A stretch of 15,668 nt of DNA from JAWWBS01 sp033720815 (GCA_033720815.1 JAWWBT010000049.1:1-15668), one strand, 5' to 3'; positions 7,879 through 14,800 are shown, counted from the first letter of the stretch. Notes: generated by a model from the sequence alone, not told the origin. Numbers and translations are program-made.

Positions 7879-9000
7879 TTACTGTTCGTTTGCCGCAGCG
7901 ACCTGCGTTTCTTCTTCAGCCTTGACCGGGTCTTCGACCGTATCGCCATTGATGATGGATACACGCGCACCATCCTTCAGGCTGTTCTGGCCGACGGTGA
8001 CCACGCGGTCACCCTTCTCAAGACCGGACACGATCTCGATGGAACCGTTGTTCGCATAGCCGGTCTCGACCACGCGGCGCTGGGCGGTACCCTCGTTGAC
8101 GACGAAAACAGTACTTTTCGCATCCTGGGTAATGACTGCCGAACGCGGTACGAGCAGCGTGTCCTGGCGACGGTCATAGACGATCGCAACGCGACCGAAC
8201 ATGCCCGGCTTGAGGGTATTGGTAGGATCATTGACGTTTACCGTCACGGTGAACGTACCGGTCGACGCATCCACCACCGGGCTGACACGGTCAACCGAGC
8301 CGATGAAACGCTGGTTCGGCATGGCGTCGACGCGCACTTCGGCGAGCTGCTCGTCGGCAAGCTTGTGCAATTCGCGTTCAGGCACGTAGAGCTTCGCGAC
8401 CAGCGGGTCGAAATCGGTCACACGGAAGGCCGCTTCGTTCTGGGCGATCATGTTGCCGACCTTGATGTAACGGGCCGCCACGACGCCGGAGAAGGGCGCA
8501 CGAATCTCGGTGTGCTCAAGCTGCAGGCGTGCCAGCTCCAGGTCGGCCTTCATCGCGTCGACTTCATAAGCGAGGCGCTCGAAGGCCTCGGAGCTGACGA
8601 GGTTGTTCTCGTACAGCTGCTTGTTGCGGCGATATTCCTGCTGCAGCTTGGCGAGGTTGGCCTCGGCCCGCTTCACTTCCAGGCTCAGGCGGTCATCGTC
8701 GATCCTTGCGAGCACCTGGCCTTCCTTCACCTGGTCGCCTTCCTCGACGAGGAGCTGCTCGACATTGCCACCAACCTTGGCGACAACCTCGGCATCCTGT
8801 TCCGCTTCAAGAGTCGCGGTACCGCTGTAATAGGCGTTCACGTCGCCGCGGCGGGTCTCAGCGACCTCGACCGGGACGGAAACCTCTTCTTCCTCGGCCT
8901 TCGCCTGCTCGGCGTCCGAACCGCCACCGCCGCCGCAGGCGGCGAGGGCCAGCAGCAGGCTGCCGGCGGAGACCACGGAAAAGATCAGATTGCGTTTCAT
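7879..9000 (-). CDS. RND efflux membrane-fusion (adaptor) lipoprotein, HlyD/AcrA type
   Basis: Periplasmic adaptor of 373 residues that links RND permeases to an outer-membrane channel. The start at 9000 is preferred to an in-frame ATG at 9114 because GAGGAA lies 8 bases upstream and the product then opens with a lipoprotein signal peptide: Lys2-Arg3, a hydrophobic core, and lipobox L-A-A-C with Cys22, followed by a Gly-rich spacer. A lipoyl half-domain lies at about 66-103, an alpha hairpin at 104-162 (shorter than in AcrA), the second lipoyl half at 163-200 (I-R-A-P-F-S-G-V-V), and a beta-barrel with T-G-T-F-T-V-T-V and L-K-P-G-M-F at about 200-275. A membrane-proximal domain reaches about 350, with an acidic tail after it. 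It is the first gene of the efflux block. No TolC-like gene accompanies it, so the channel is presumably encoded elsewhere. Confidence 0.95.
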   Translation of the reverse strand: MKRNLIFSVVSAGSLLLALAACGGGGGSDAEQAKAEEEEVSVPVEVAETRRGDVNAYYSGTATLEAEQDAEVVAKVGGNVEQLLVEEGDQVKEGQVLARIDDDRLSLEVKRAEANLAKLQQEYRRNKQLYENNLVSSEAFERLAYEVDAMKADLELARLQLEHTEIRAPFSGVVAARYIKVGNMIAQNEAAFRVTDFDPLVAKLYVPERELHKLADEQLAEVRVDAMPNQRFIGSVDRVSPVVDASTGTFTVTVNVNDPTNTLKPGMFGRVAIVYDRRQDTLLVPRSAVITQDAKSTVFVVNEGTAQRRVVETGYANNGSIEIVSGLEKGDRVVTVGQNSLKDGARVSIINGDTVEDPVKAEEETQVAAANEQ

Positions 9001-9117
9001 GGCGTTGTTTCCTCGTTGACTGACGAAATGTATGACCGTTTTGCGGTAGCAACATTCCATTCGGGTCGAAATTTCCTTCTCTTCGATGCCTGGGACAGGC
9101 AACCCGTTTATCATGCT

Positions 9118-9141
9118 AGTGTTGTAGTTAAGTATAACAGT
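9118..9141. promoter_or_regulatory. Operator-like inverted repeat overlapping the efflux promoter
   Basis: Two 10-base arms (AGTGTTGTAG and GTATAACAGT) flank a self-complementary TTAA core; 7 of 10 arm positions are complementary. The 24-bp dyad covers the predicted -10 box and start point of the adaptor gene. Its size and place are those of TetR/AcrR-type repressor sites at efflux operons. No regulator gene lies in the window, so the binding protein is unknown. Confidence 0.4.
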
Positions 9142-9158
9142 AAAATTGTCAGCTGCAA
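9131..9158 (-). promoter_or_regulatory. Predicted sigma-70 promoter of the efflux block
   Basis: On the minus strand TTGCAG (9153-9158), a 16-base spacer and TATACT (9131-9136) match the -35 and -10 consensus at 4 and 5 of 6 positions. They lie in an AT-rich patch within GC-rich sequence. The predicted start near 9124 gives a leader of about 125 bases before the adaptor ATG at 9000. This region (9001-9210) holds no gene that I can support. Confidence 0.5.
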
Positions 9159-9210
9159 TATCCCGCTCATGAAATTCCCCGGATTTCTTTCAAGTGCTTG
9201 TTTCTAATAT

Positions 9211-9236
9211 AAAAAAACCCGGCCAGTGGCCGGGTT
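9211..9236 (-). terminator. Rho-independent terminator of the prc gene
   Basis: On the minus strand AACCCGGCC, a three-base loop and GGCCGGGTT form a 9-bp GC-rich stem running into seven T (A 9211-9217 on the plus strand). It starts 21 bases after the protease stop codon and separates that gene from the efflux promoter downstream. Confidence 0.93.
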
Positions 9237-9257
9237 CCAGTGAGCGATATGGTTGAT

Positions 9258-11381
9258 TCAGGGGCTATCTGGCGTTGCAGCAGAGCGGCTGGCCAGCCGC
9301 TCCCGAGAATCGGCGGGGGTCAGCTCGGCGATGTAGTCCACCAGGATCCGGGCCGATTCCTGCAGCTGCAGGTCGTATTCCTCGTCCGCCTCGGCGGCTG
9401 CCTCGAGGTCCGGAACCGCTTCGAGGCCCAGGGCACTGCGGCGACGGTTGATGCGCTCCAGCGCTTCGGCGTCGCGGCGCTTCTGCTCGGCCTTGCGGGT
9501 TTCAAGGTTCAGCGATACGACCTTGCGGTTGCGCCATTCCTTGGAACTCTGCACATCCTGCACGTAGATCTGGAACAGCTCGTTGCCGGCCTGGCGCTGC
9601 TCGATTTCCTTGCGCAGCTCGGGAAGAAGGTCGCGGGCCTTGATCCGGATTTCCGGCAGGTTTTCCCCGGCAGGCTGGATTTCATCCCACGGCAGGGCAG
9701 ATTGCTGCGAGCTCTCACCGACTTCGCTCAGTTCGATCGGGGAGGGCAGTTCGATGTCCGGGATCACGCCGCGGTGCTGGGTGCTGGAGCCGGTAACCCG
9801 GTAGAACTTGCCGGTGGTCATCTTGAGCTGGCCAAGGTCCACATCGGCGTTGGTGAAGCGGTTAAGGTCGATCAGGTTCTGGATCGTGCCCTTGCCATAG
9901 GTGGTGGAACCGACGACCAGGCCGCGACCGTAATCCTGGATTGCGCCGGCGAAGATTTCCGATGCCGAGGCACTGAAGCGATTGACCAGTACGACCAGCG
10001 GGCCTTCGTAGGCTACGCCCGGATCGGTATCTGCAAGCACTTCCGTACGGCCGCCGGACTGGCGAACCTGCACCACCGGGCCCTCGTCGATGAACAGGCC
10101 GGTCAGGTCCGTTGCCTCGCGCAGCGAACCGCCGCCGTTGTCGCGCAGGTCGATGACCAGCCCGTCCAGTTCACCTTCGGCTTCGAGTTCGCCGATCAGG
10201 CGCCGCACGTCGCGGGTCGTGCTGCGGTAATCCTTTTCGCCCATCGTCATGGCGCGGTAGTCGAGGTAGAAGGCCGGGATTTCGATGACGCCAACACGGC
10301 GCTGCATGCCGTCCTGGTCGACGTCGAGGCTTTCTGCCTGCGCTGCCTGCTCTTCCAGCTCGATTTCGCTACGCGTGAGCTGGATGACCTTTTCCTCGGA
10401 ACCCGGCGCCGCGCCGGCGGGCAGTACCTGCAGGCGAACGACCGAATTCTTCGGTCCGCGAATCAGGTCGACCACGTCATCAAGGCGCCAGCCGACGACG
10501 TCGACGATGTCACCCTTGTCATCCTGGCCAACGCCGGTGATCCGGTCTTCGGGGTCGAGCAGGCCGCTTTTCTCGGCCGAGCCGCCCGGGATCAGGCGCA
10601 CGATTTTCACGTATTCGTCTTCGGTCTGCAGTGATGCGCCGATGCCTTCATAGGAAAGGCTCATGCGAATTTCGAATTCCTCGGAATCCCGCGGCGAGAA
10701 ATACTGCGTGTGCGGGTCCAGCGTGGTGGCGTAGGCGTTCATGAACAGTTCGAACACATCGCCCCCATTCACCTGGTGGACGCGGCGTTCGAAGTTGTCG
10801 TAGCGACGGGTCAGCGTCTCGACGGCTTCTTCCCATGGCTTGTCGGCGAGCAGGAGGCCGAGTGCCTCGTTCTTGACGCGCTTGCGCCAGTATTCGTCCA
10901 GTTCGTCGCTGCTGGCCCAGTCGGTCTCGCTGCGATCAAAGCGGAAGCTTTCCTCGACCGTGAAGTCCGGTTTTTCTTCCAGCAGGGATTTTGCGTTGCC
11001 GATGCGCTCTTCGACACGCTCACGCAACACGCGGTAGATGCGATAGGCGGGTTCCAGTTCGCCACCCGTGAGTGCCTCGTCCAGGCTGTCGCGATATTCG
11101 GAGAAATCCTCGATATCACTGGCCGTGAAATAGATCCTGTTCGGGTCGAGAACCTCGAGATAGCGCTCGAGGACCTGCGCGGACAGCTCGTCATCGAGCT
11201 CGCGATCCGCATAATGGCCACGCGCCGTGTAGTGCGCGACCAGCTGCTCGATCAGCGGCTGCTGGGGTGAAGGCTTCAGCTCTTCGGTATCGTGCCCGGC
11301 TTCCGGCGCAGCCAGCAGGCTGGCCGGCAGGAATGCCAGGACAAGCAGGGTGGTCTTAAGCTTCGGCTCGAACTTCCGCAT
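9258..11381 (-). CDS. prc: Tail-specific (carboxy-terminal processing) protease Prc/Tsp, family S41
   Basis: Periplasmic serine protease of 707 residues (E. coli Prc has 682) that degrades or trims proteins from their C-termini. Order seen: signal peptide 1-25 with cleavage near L-L-A-A; an N-terminal helical domain to about 235; a PDZ domain about 240-325; and the S41 core, with substrate-groove motif D-L-R-D-N-G-G-G (411-418) and S-A-S-A-S-E (470-475). Ser472, Asp483 and Lys497 have the spacing of the E. coli catalytic residues (Ser430, Asp441 and Lys455 of the mature enzyme). A charged C-terminal helical domain of the Prc type runs from about 550 to 690. The start at 11381 gives a complete signal peptide; only a weak purine-rich site (GCGAGAG) precedes it. 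It appears monocistronic, with its own terminator. Family substrates include murein hydrolases and penicillin-binding protein 3 in E. coli; here they are unknown. Confidence 0.96.
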   Translation of the reverse strand: MRKFEPKLKTTLLVLAFLPASLLAAPEAGHDTEELKPSPQQPLIEQLVAHYTARGHYADRELDDELSAQVLERYLEVLDPNRIYFTASDIEDFSEYRDSLDEALTGGELEPAYRIYRVLRERVEERIGNAKSLLEEKPDFTVEESFRFDRSETDWASSDELDEYWRKRVKNEALGLLLADKPWEEAVETLTRRYDNFERRVHQVNGGDVFELFMNAYATTLDPHTQYFSPRDSEEFEIRMSLSYEGIGASLQTEDEYVKIVRLIPGGSAEKSGLLDPEDRITGVGQDDKGDIVDVVGWRLDDVVDLIRGPKNSVVRLQVLPAGAAPGSEEKVIQLTRSEIELEEQAAQAESLDVDQDGMQRRVGVIEIPAFYLDYRAMTMGEKDYRSTTRDVRRLIGELEAEGELDGLVIDLRDNGGGSLREATDLTGLFIDEGPVVQVRQSGGRTEVLADTDPGVAYEGPLVVLVNRFSASASEIFAGAIQDYGRGLVVGSTTYGKGTIQNLIDLNRFTNADVDLGQLKMTTGKFYRVTGSSTQHRGVIPDIELPSPIELSEVGESSQQSALPWDEIQPAGENLPEIRIKARDLLPELRKEIEQRQAGNELFQIYVQDVQSSKEWRNRKVVSLNLETRKAEQKRRDAEALERINRRRSALGLEAVPDLEAAAEADEEYDLQLQESARILVDYIAELTPADSRERLASRSAATPDSP

Positions 11382-11405
11382 AATGTGCTCTCGCTGGAAT
11401 CGGGG

Positions 11406-11424
11406 CCTGTCCGGTAGGGACAGG
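11406..11424 (-). other. Hairpin in the predicted prc leader
   Basis: CCTGTCC and GGACAGG form a perfect 7-bp stem around a five-base loop, 25 bases before the prc start codon. It would fold in the prc mRNA leader if transcription starts upstream. There is no T tract, so it does not look like a terminator; it could affect mRNA stability or translation. Confidence 0.4.
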
Positions 11425-11438
11425 TCTCTCAGCTATAG

Positions 11439-11467
11439 AACATACCGGCCGGCAGTAGTTCCAGCAA
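11439..11467 (-). promoter_or_regulatory. Weak candidate promoter for prc
   Basis: On the minus strand TTGCTG (11462-11467), a 17-base spacer and TATGTT (11439-11444) match the consensus at 3 and 4 of 6 positions. It lies in the 123-base divergent gap between prc and the 94-residue membrane protein. The evidence is pattern only. Confidence 0.3.
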
Positions 11468-11504
11468 TCCTGTTGGCCCCAAAGTCCCGGAGACTTCACA
11501 ATTC

Positions 11505-11789
11505 ATGCGTCCTCTTACCGCACTCAATGGCATCATTTTCGGCTCCTGCCTGTCCATTTTCATCGGCCTGGCGGTCACGCTCCTGCTGTTTTCCCTGCTG
11601 GCGCCGGAGAATCCGAGCCTGCAGGTCGAACTTGGGCCGCTTGGCATTTATACCCTCGTATTCCTGGGAATGGCGTCGATTTCGGGGGTGGCGTTCCTGG
11701 GCCAGCTGAAACGATCGACGTGGCGCTGGTGGGCCGAGGGCGCGCTGGCGCTGGCAGGTGCGGGTACGGTGCTGTTCCTGTTGCCGTGA
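11505..11789 (+). CDS. Small membrane protein of unknown function, three predicted TM segments
   Basis: A 94-residue, strongly hydrophobic protein that I cannot assign to a family. Predicted membrane segments lie at about 9-33, 44-66 and 76-94. A short polar loop with P-E-N-P follows the first, and a basic/aromatic turn (K-R-S-T-W-R-W-W near 69-76) lies between the second and third. GGAG stands 12 bases before the ATG at 11505, a somewhat long spacing. It is divergent from prc and convergent with the 100-residue gene 30 bases downstream, so it is probably transcribed alone. No terminator hairpin is obvious in that 30-base gap. Hydrophobic composition, a clean reading frame and a plausible ribosome site support it as real. 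Confidence 0.65.
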   Translation: MRPLTALNGIIFGSCLSIFIGLAVTLLLFSLLAPENPSLQVELGPLGIYTLVFLGMASISGVAFLGQLKRSTWRWWAEGALALAGAGTVLFLLP

Positions 11790-11819
11790 AGCCGGCTAGC
11801 TGGATTCCGCGTTGCCGCA

Positions 11820-12122
11820 TCACGCGCGGCGCAGGAATTCCTCGTAAAGCTCGACAAGCATCCGGGTAATGGCGAGCTCGAATTCCTCCAGTAACTCCGG
11901 TTCCAGCGTGATGCCGTGCCGTTCGAGCAGGCTGGCGGCCAGCTCGCGGGCCTCGGGAGCCGGTGATTCCATGCGCAGCCAGGTGGCGTAATCCCTGCGT
12001 CGTCGCTGGTAGGTCGCGGCTTCTGCGGCCGGGTCTCGATCCCCTTCATTGACGGCCTTGTCGAAGGCGGCCAGTGTTTGCTGCCTTGCCGCGCCGACGA
12101 GTTGTTCCAGTTGCTTGTCCAT
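11820..12122 (-). CDS. Hypothetical small helical protein downstream of nhaC
   Basis: A 100-residue soluble protein that I do not recognise. It is almost entirely helical by composition, with many Ala, Glu, Leu and Arg, a basic stretch (Q-R-R-R-R-D-Y near 39-45) and an amphipathic acidic C-terminal helix (about 75-98). There is no signal peptide or membrane segment. The ATG at 12122 follows the nhaC stop by 14 bases, so it is very likely translated from the same mRNA; no strong Shine-Dalgarno sequence is visible in that gap, which suggests translational coupling. Whether it acts with the antiporter is unknown. An opposite-strand frame also crosses this region, but the operon spacing and regular helix pattern favour this one. 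Confidence 0.6.
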   Translation of the reverse strand: MDKQLEQLVGAARQQTLAAFDKAVNEGDRDPAAEAATYQRRRRDYATWLRMESPAPEARELAASLLERHGITLEPELLEEFELAITRMLVELYEEFLRRA

Positions 12123-12136
12123 GGATCAGCGACGCA

Positions 12137-13621
12137 TCAGGTGTTCTGCTCGACCACCTCGATGTGCTCGTCCTCGCGCAGCGGTTCGATCTTGAAACCG
12201 GCGAAGGCGTAACCCGAGGCCAGCAGCGGGTTGATGATGTTGAACAGGCAGTAGGGCAGGTAAACGAGGGTTGGTACGCCAAGCGTACCGGCCATGTAGG
12301 CACCGCAGGTATTCCACGGGATCATCGGCGAGGTGATGGTGCCGGCATCTTCCAGGGCGCGCGACAGGTTCACCGGGGCGAGCTTGCGGCGATGGAATTC
12401 CAGCCGGTACAGGCGTCCCGGCAGCACGATGGCAATGTACTGGTCTGCGGCGATCACGTTGGCGCCAATGCAGGTCAGCAGTGTCGTCATGATCAGCGAG
12501 CCGGTGCTGTGCGCCATCTTCAGCGCAGCGGTCAGCATCTTGCGCAGCATGCCTGTGCATTCGAGGACGGCGCCGAAGGTCATCGCGCAGATGATCAGCC
12601 ACACCGTGTTCAACATCGAGGCCATGCCGCCGCGAGAGAGCAGGTCGTCGACCGCTGCATTCCCCGTTTTCGATACGTAACCGTCAAACAGCGAGGTCCA
12701 GATGCCGCTGAGCATCGCCGCGGGTGCGGCGACATCCGCGCGTCCGGACATGTGGATGGCGTGCTCGGGATTGAAGATCACGGCAAAGACACCGCCGACC
12801 AGCGCGCCGATCATCATGGTCGGGAAGGCCGGCATCTTCTTCCAGGCCATCCAGATCACGAGGAAAAGCGGTATCAGCAGGTACCAGCCGAGGTTGAATT
12901 CGGTTGCGAGGATTTCGCTGATGTTCCCGAAATCCGATACCTGGCCATCCGGTGTCTGTACCAGGCCGATCACCGTGAAGCCGATCAGGGCCAGCACGAG
13001 GCTGGGCACCGTGGTCCACATCATGTGGCGGATATGGTGAAACAGTTCGCTGCCTGCCACGGCAGGCGCGAGGTTGGTCGTGTCCGACAGCGGTGACATC
13101 TTGTCACCGAAGTAGGCGCCGGAAATGATTGCGCCCGCGGTTACTGCGGTGGACAGGCCCATGGCCGATGCAACACCGATCAGCGCGATGCCCAATGTGC
13201 CTGCGACGGTCCAGGAGCTGCCGATGGACAGGCCGACCAGGGCGCAGATGATGGCTGCCGCAGGATAGAAGATCGACGGGTGCAGGATCTGCAGGCCGTA
13301 ATAGATGAGCGTGGGTACGGTGCCGGAGAGAATCCAGGTGGCGATCAGCGAGCCGACCGCCAGGAGGATGAGCACCGCACCGAGGGAAATCGATATGCCG
13401 TGGGTGATTCCTTCCTCGATCGTCTTCCAGTCGTAACCGTTCTTGATGCCGATGATGGCAGCAATGCCTGCTCCGAGCAGCAGCGCAATCTGGTTTGCGC
13501 CGTAGGACGAGTCGGCACCATAGAGGTAAACCGATGCCGCCAGCATGATGACCAGCGAGACAACAGGAATCAGTGCGTCGAGCATCGAGGGCTCGCGCAT
13601 CGGGCGGGATTCATCCGTCAT
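12137..13621 (-). CDS. nhaC: Na+/H+ antiporter, NhaC family
   Basis: Inner-membrane antiporter of 494 residues, the normal NhaC length. It is expected to expel sodium in exchange for protons and so help in salt and pH balance. About ten to twelve hydrophobic segments run through it. The family signature G-A-Y-F-G-D-K-M-S-P-L-S-D-T-T-N-L (168-184) is intact, with Asp171 and Asp180 as candidate ion-binding residues. S-I-G-S-S-W-T-V-A-G-T (132-142) precedes it, and a C-terminal motif with S-P-M-I-P-W-N-T-C-G-A-Y is also typical. The start at 13621 has GGAG five bases upstream. It is the first gene of a probable two-gene unit with the 100-residue orphan. Some NhaC relatives exchange malate and lactate (MleN), so the exact substrate is not certain. 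Confidence 0.93.
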   Translation of the reverse strand: MTDESRPMREPSMLDALIPVVSLVIMLAASVYLYGADSSYGANQIALLLGAGIAAIIGIKNGYDWKTIEEGITHGISISLGAVLILLAVGSLIATWILSGTVPTLIYYGLQILHPSIFYPAAAIICALVGLSIGSSWTVAGTLGIALIGVASAMGLSTAVTAGAIISGAYFGDKMSPLSDTTNLAPAVAGSELFHHIRHMMWTTVPSLVLALIGFTVIGLVQTPDGQVSDFGNISEILATEFNLGWYLLIPLFLVIWMAWKKMPAFPTMMIGALVGGVFAVIFNPEHAIHMSGRADVAAPAAMLSGIWTSLFDGYVSKTGNAAVDDLLSRGGMASMLNTVWLIICAMTFGAVLECTGMLRKMLTAALKMAHSTGSLIMTTLLTCIGANVIAADQYIAIVLPGRLYRLEFHRRKLAPVNLSRALEDAGTITSPMIPWNTCGAYMAGTLGVPTLVYLPYCLFNIINPLLASGYAFAGFKIEPLREDEHIEVVEQNT

Positions 13622-13663
13622 GGGATCTCCGGGTTTGTGCTCAGGTGGCGCCTGGATTCCAGG

Positions 13664-13704
13664 TACCAGTTCGCGACACCGCTCCCCACGGTGTCGCGCT
13701 GGTA
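13664..13704. other. Long hairpin upstream of nhaC and downstream of the DUF1232 gene
   Basis: TACCAG, a TT bulge, CGCGACACCG, a seven-base loop (CTCCCCA), CGGTGTCGCG and CTGGTA give 16 paired bases in two arms. There is no T tract on either strand. It could be a non-canonical terminator or 3' mRNA stabiliser for the DUF1232 gene, whose stop lies just beyond it, or part of the nhaC leader. A small palindrome CCTGG-ATT-CCAGG (13651-13663) abuts it. Confidence 0.65.
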
Positions 13705-13709
13705 TTCAT

Positions 13710-14258
13710 TCAGAACATGCGGAATCGCGGAGTTGTACCGCCACGCGAACTGCGCTTGCGGCGACGCATGCGCGAGTGCAGTTCCTTGCGCTTGTTATGC
13801 AGCCACTCGGCACGGTCCATGCCCTTGCCGGTGCGCTTCTTCTCGCGTTCGCGGTACTTGCAGAAATCTTCGTAGGCCTCGATTTCATGCTTCAGCTCGC
13901 GAACGATCAACTCGACCATGATCGCATCGTCCAGGAAACCGAAGCCCGGGGTGGCATCCGGAATCAGGTCTTCCGGATCGCAGAAGTAGGCCAGTGCCGA
14001 CAGCACATTCTTGCGTTCCGGGTCTGCCAGACCCCACTCTTCGTCCTGCAGCATGTCGATCATGCTGCGCAGGCTTTCGAGACGCTCGCTGATGAAGTCC
14101 GGCGTCTTGGTCGCCTTCACTTCATCCAGGAGGTCTTCCGCCGCCTTGACGATCTGGTCTTCGGTGGCGTCCTTGGCGGCGCCACGTGCGCTTTTCGCGA
14201 TCTTCTTGAAGTGTTTCAGGTCGCGTTCACTGAGTTCGAATGAAATCCGCATGCTCAT
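13710..14258 (-). CDS. DUF1232 (YkvA-like) domain protein with basic tail
   Basis: A 182-residue protein. The DUF1232 core at about 84-122 shows the typical pattern: A-L-A-Y-F-C-D-P-E-D-L-I-P-D (88-101), then P-G-F-G-F-L-D-D-A (104-112). The family is mostly of unknown function and often membrane-associated; here the core is only moderately hydrophobic and no clear TM segment is seen. The N-terminal third is charged and helical. The tail after about 138 is strongly basic (K-K-R, R-R-R-K-R), which suggests binding to nucleic acid or acidic lipid; that is inference. AGGGA lies 8 bases before the chosen ATG at 14258; a second ATG at 14252 is less well placed. A weak promoter candidate lies upstream (TTGACC 14315-14320, 17 bases, TACGCT 14292-14297). 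The stop is followed closely by a long hairpin. Confidence 0.85.
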   Translation of the reverse strand: MSMRISFELSERDLKHFKKIAKSARGAAKDATEDQIVKAAEDLLDEVKATKTPDFISERLESLRSMIDMLQDEEWGLADPERKNVLSALAYFCDPEDLIPDATPGFGFLDDAIMVELIVRELKHEIEAYEDFCKYREREKKRTGKGMDRAEWLHNKRKELHSRMRRRKRSSRGGTTPRFRMF

Positions 14259-14332
14259 CGTTCTTATCCCTGTTCATGCAAGTATTGCCCGAGCGTAGCC
14301 GGGCGGGTGGTCTAGGTCAATTTGGACGTGAC

Positions 14333-14788
14333 TCACTCCAGCGATTCGTCCCACCACCGGAAGGTGTGGCGATTCTGCCGGAACCAGTTCATGAAGTCCT
14401 GGATGTCTGCAGCTGCACGTTCGGCTGCATCCATATTCCCCTTTTCGTAGGCCGAAATCATCTTCGCCAATGCGCGCTGGTAAGTCAGCCGGAATTTCGA
14501 ATACATCCTCGGGTGCAGCTTCTCCAGGACGATGGTGTCCACGTTGGAGGCCAGCAGGTGGGCCCGGCGAAGGTGCCCGAGCAGCTCGTCACGGCGTTGC
14601 TCGAAGCGTGCCTCGCTGTCAGCAGCATTCGCCACCCTGGCTGCTTCACTGACAGAGGCCAGGGAAGCGAGGATATTCTCGCCATTCCTTATTTCGCGAT
14701 CTGACCAGTCAATGCCGTCCGCGCAGCCTGCGACCATGAGGCCAAGGGCGAGAAGGGCGGCAATTCCGATACGGCGTTTCTGGTACAT
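14333..14788 (-). CDS. Small predicted lipoprotein of unknown function
   Basis: A 151-residue predicted lipoprotein. The signal peptide has K-R-R at 4-6, a hydrophobic stretch 7-19 and lipobox V-A-G-C with Cys22. The mature part is helical and charged, with a conserved-looking end rich in aromatic residues (F-M-N-W-F near 132-136, F-R-W-W near 143-146). I do not recognise a family. I chose the ATG at 14788 over an in-frame ATG at 14896, because only the former puts the lipobox at a proper distance. No Shine-Dalgarno sequence precedes it; instead a perfect TATAAT lies 6 bases upstream, so the mRNA may begin at the start codon. The DUF1232 gene follows after 74 bases and could be co-transcribed, although a weak promoter and a small GC hairpin lie between. 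Confidence 0.8.
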   Translation of the reverse strand: MYQKRRIGIAALLALGLMVAGCADGIDWSDREIRNGENILASLASVSEAARVANAADSEARFEQRRDELLGHLRRAHLLASNVDTIVLEKLHPRMYSKFRLTYQRALAKMISAYEKGNMDAAERAAADIQDFMNWFRQNRHTFRWWDESLE

Positions 14789-14794
14789 GAGGTG

Positions 14795-14800
14795 ATTATA
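14795..14800 (-). promoter_or_regulatory. TATAAT box placed for a leaderless lipoprotein mRNA
   Basis: A perfect -10 hexamer on the minus strand is followed by six bases (CACCTC) and then the ATG at 14788, which puts the expected transcription start on the A of the start codon. The hexamer 17 bases upstream (CTGCAC, 14818-14823) is a poor -35. Confidence 0.5.

Noticed and set aside
9001..9114. N-terminal extension of the adaptor to an ATG at 9114
   Set aside because: It would bury the lipoprotein signal peptide and lacks a ribosome site, while the ATG at 9000 has GAGGAA correctly placed.
7822..10634. Long plus-strand open frames (about 461 and 464 codons) opposite the adaptor and protease genes
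   Set aside because: They are antisense to genes with clear lipoprotein and S41 protease motifs and carry no recognisable domains or ribosome sites.
11820..12122. Possible relation of the 100-residue protein to integrase N-terminal regions
   Set aside because: The likeness is only a helical, Arg/Leu-rich composition; no catalytic domain or attachment site is nearby.
12074..13096. A 340-codon plus-strand open frame opposite nhaC
   Set aside because: It is antisense to the intact NhaC signature and has the His/Arg/Gln-rich composition of a shadow frame.
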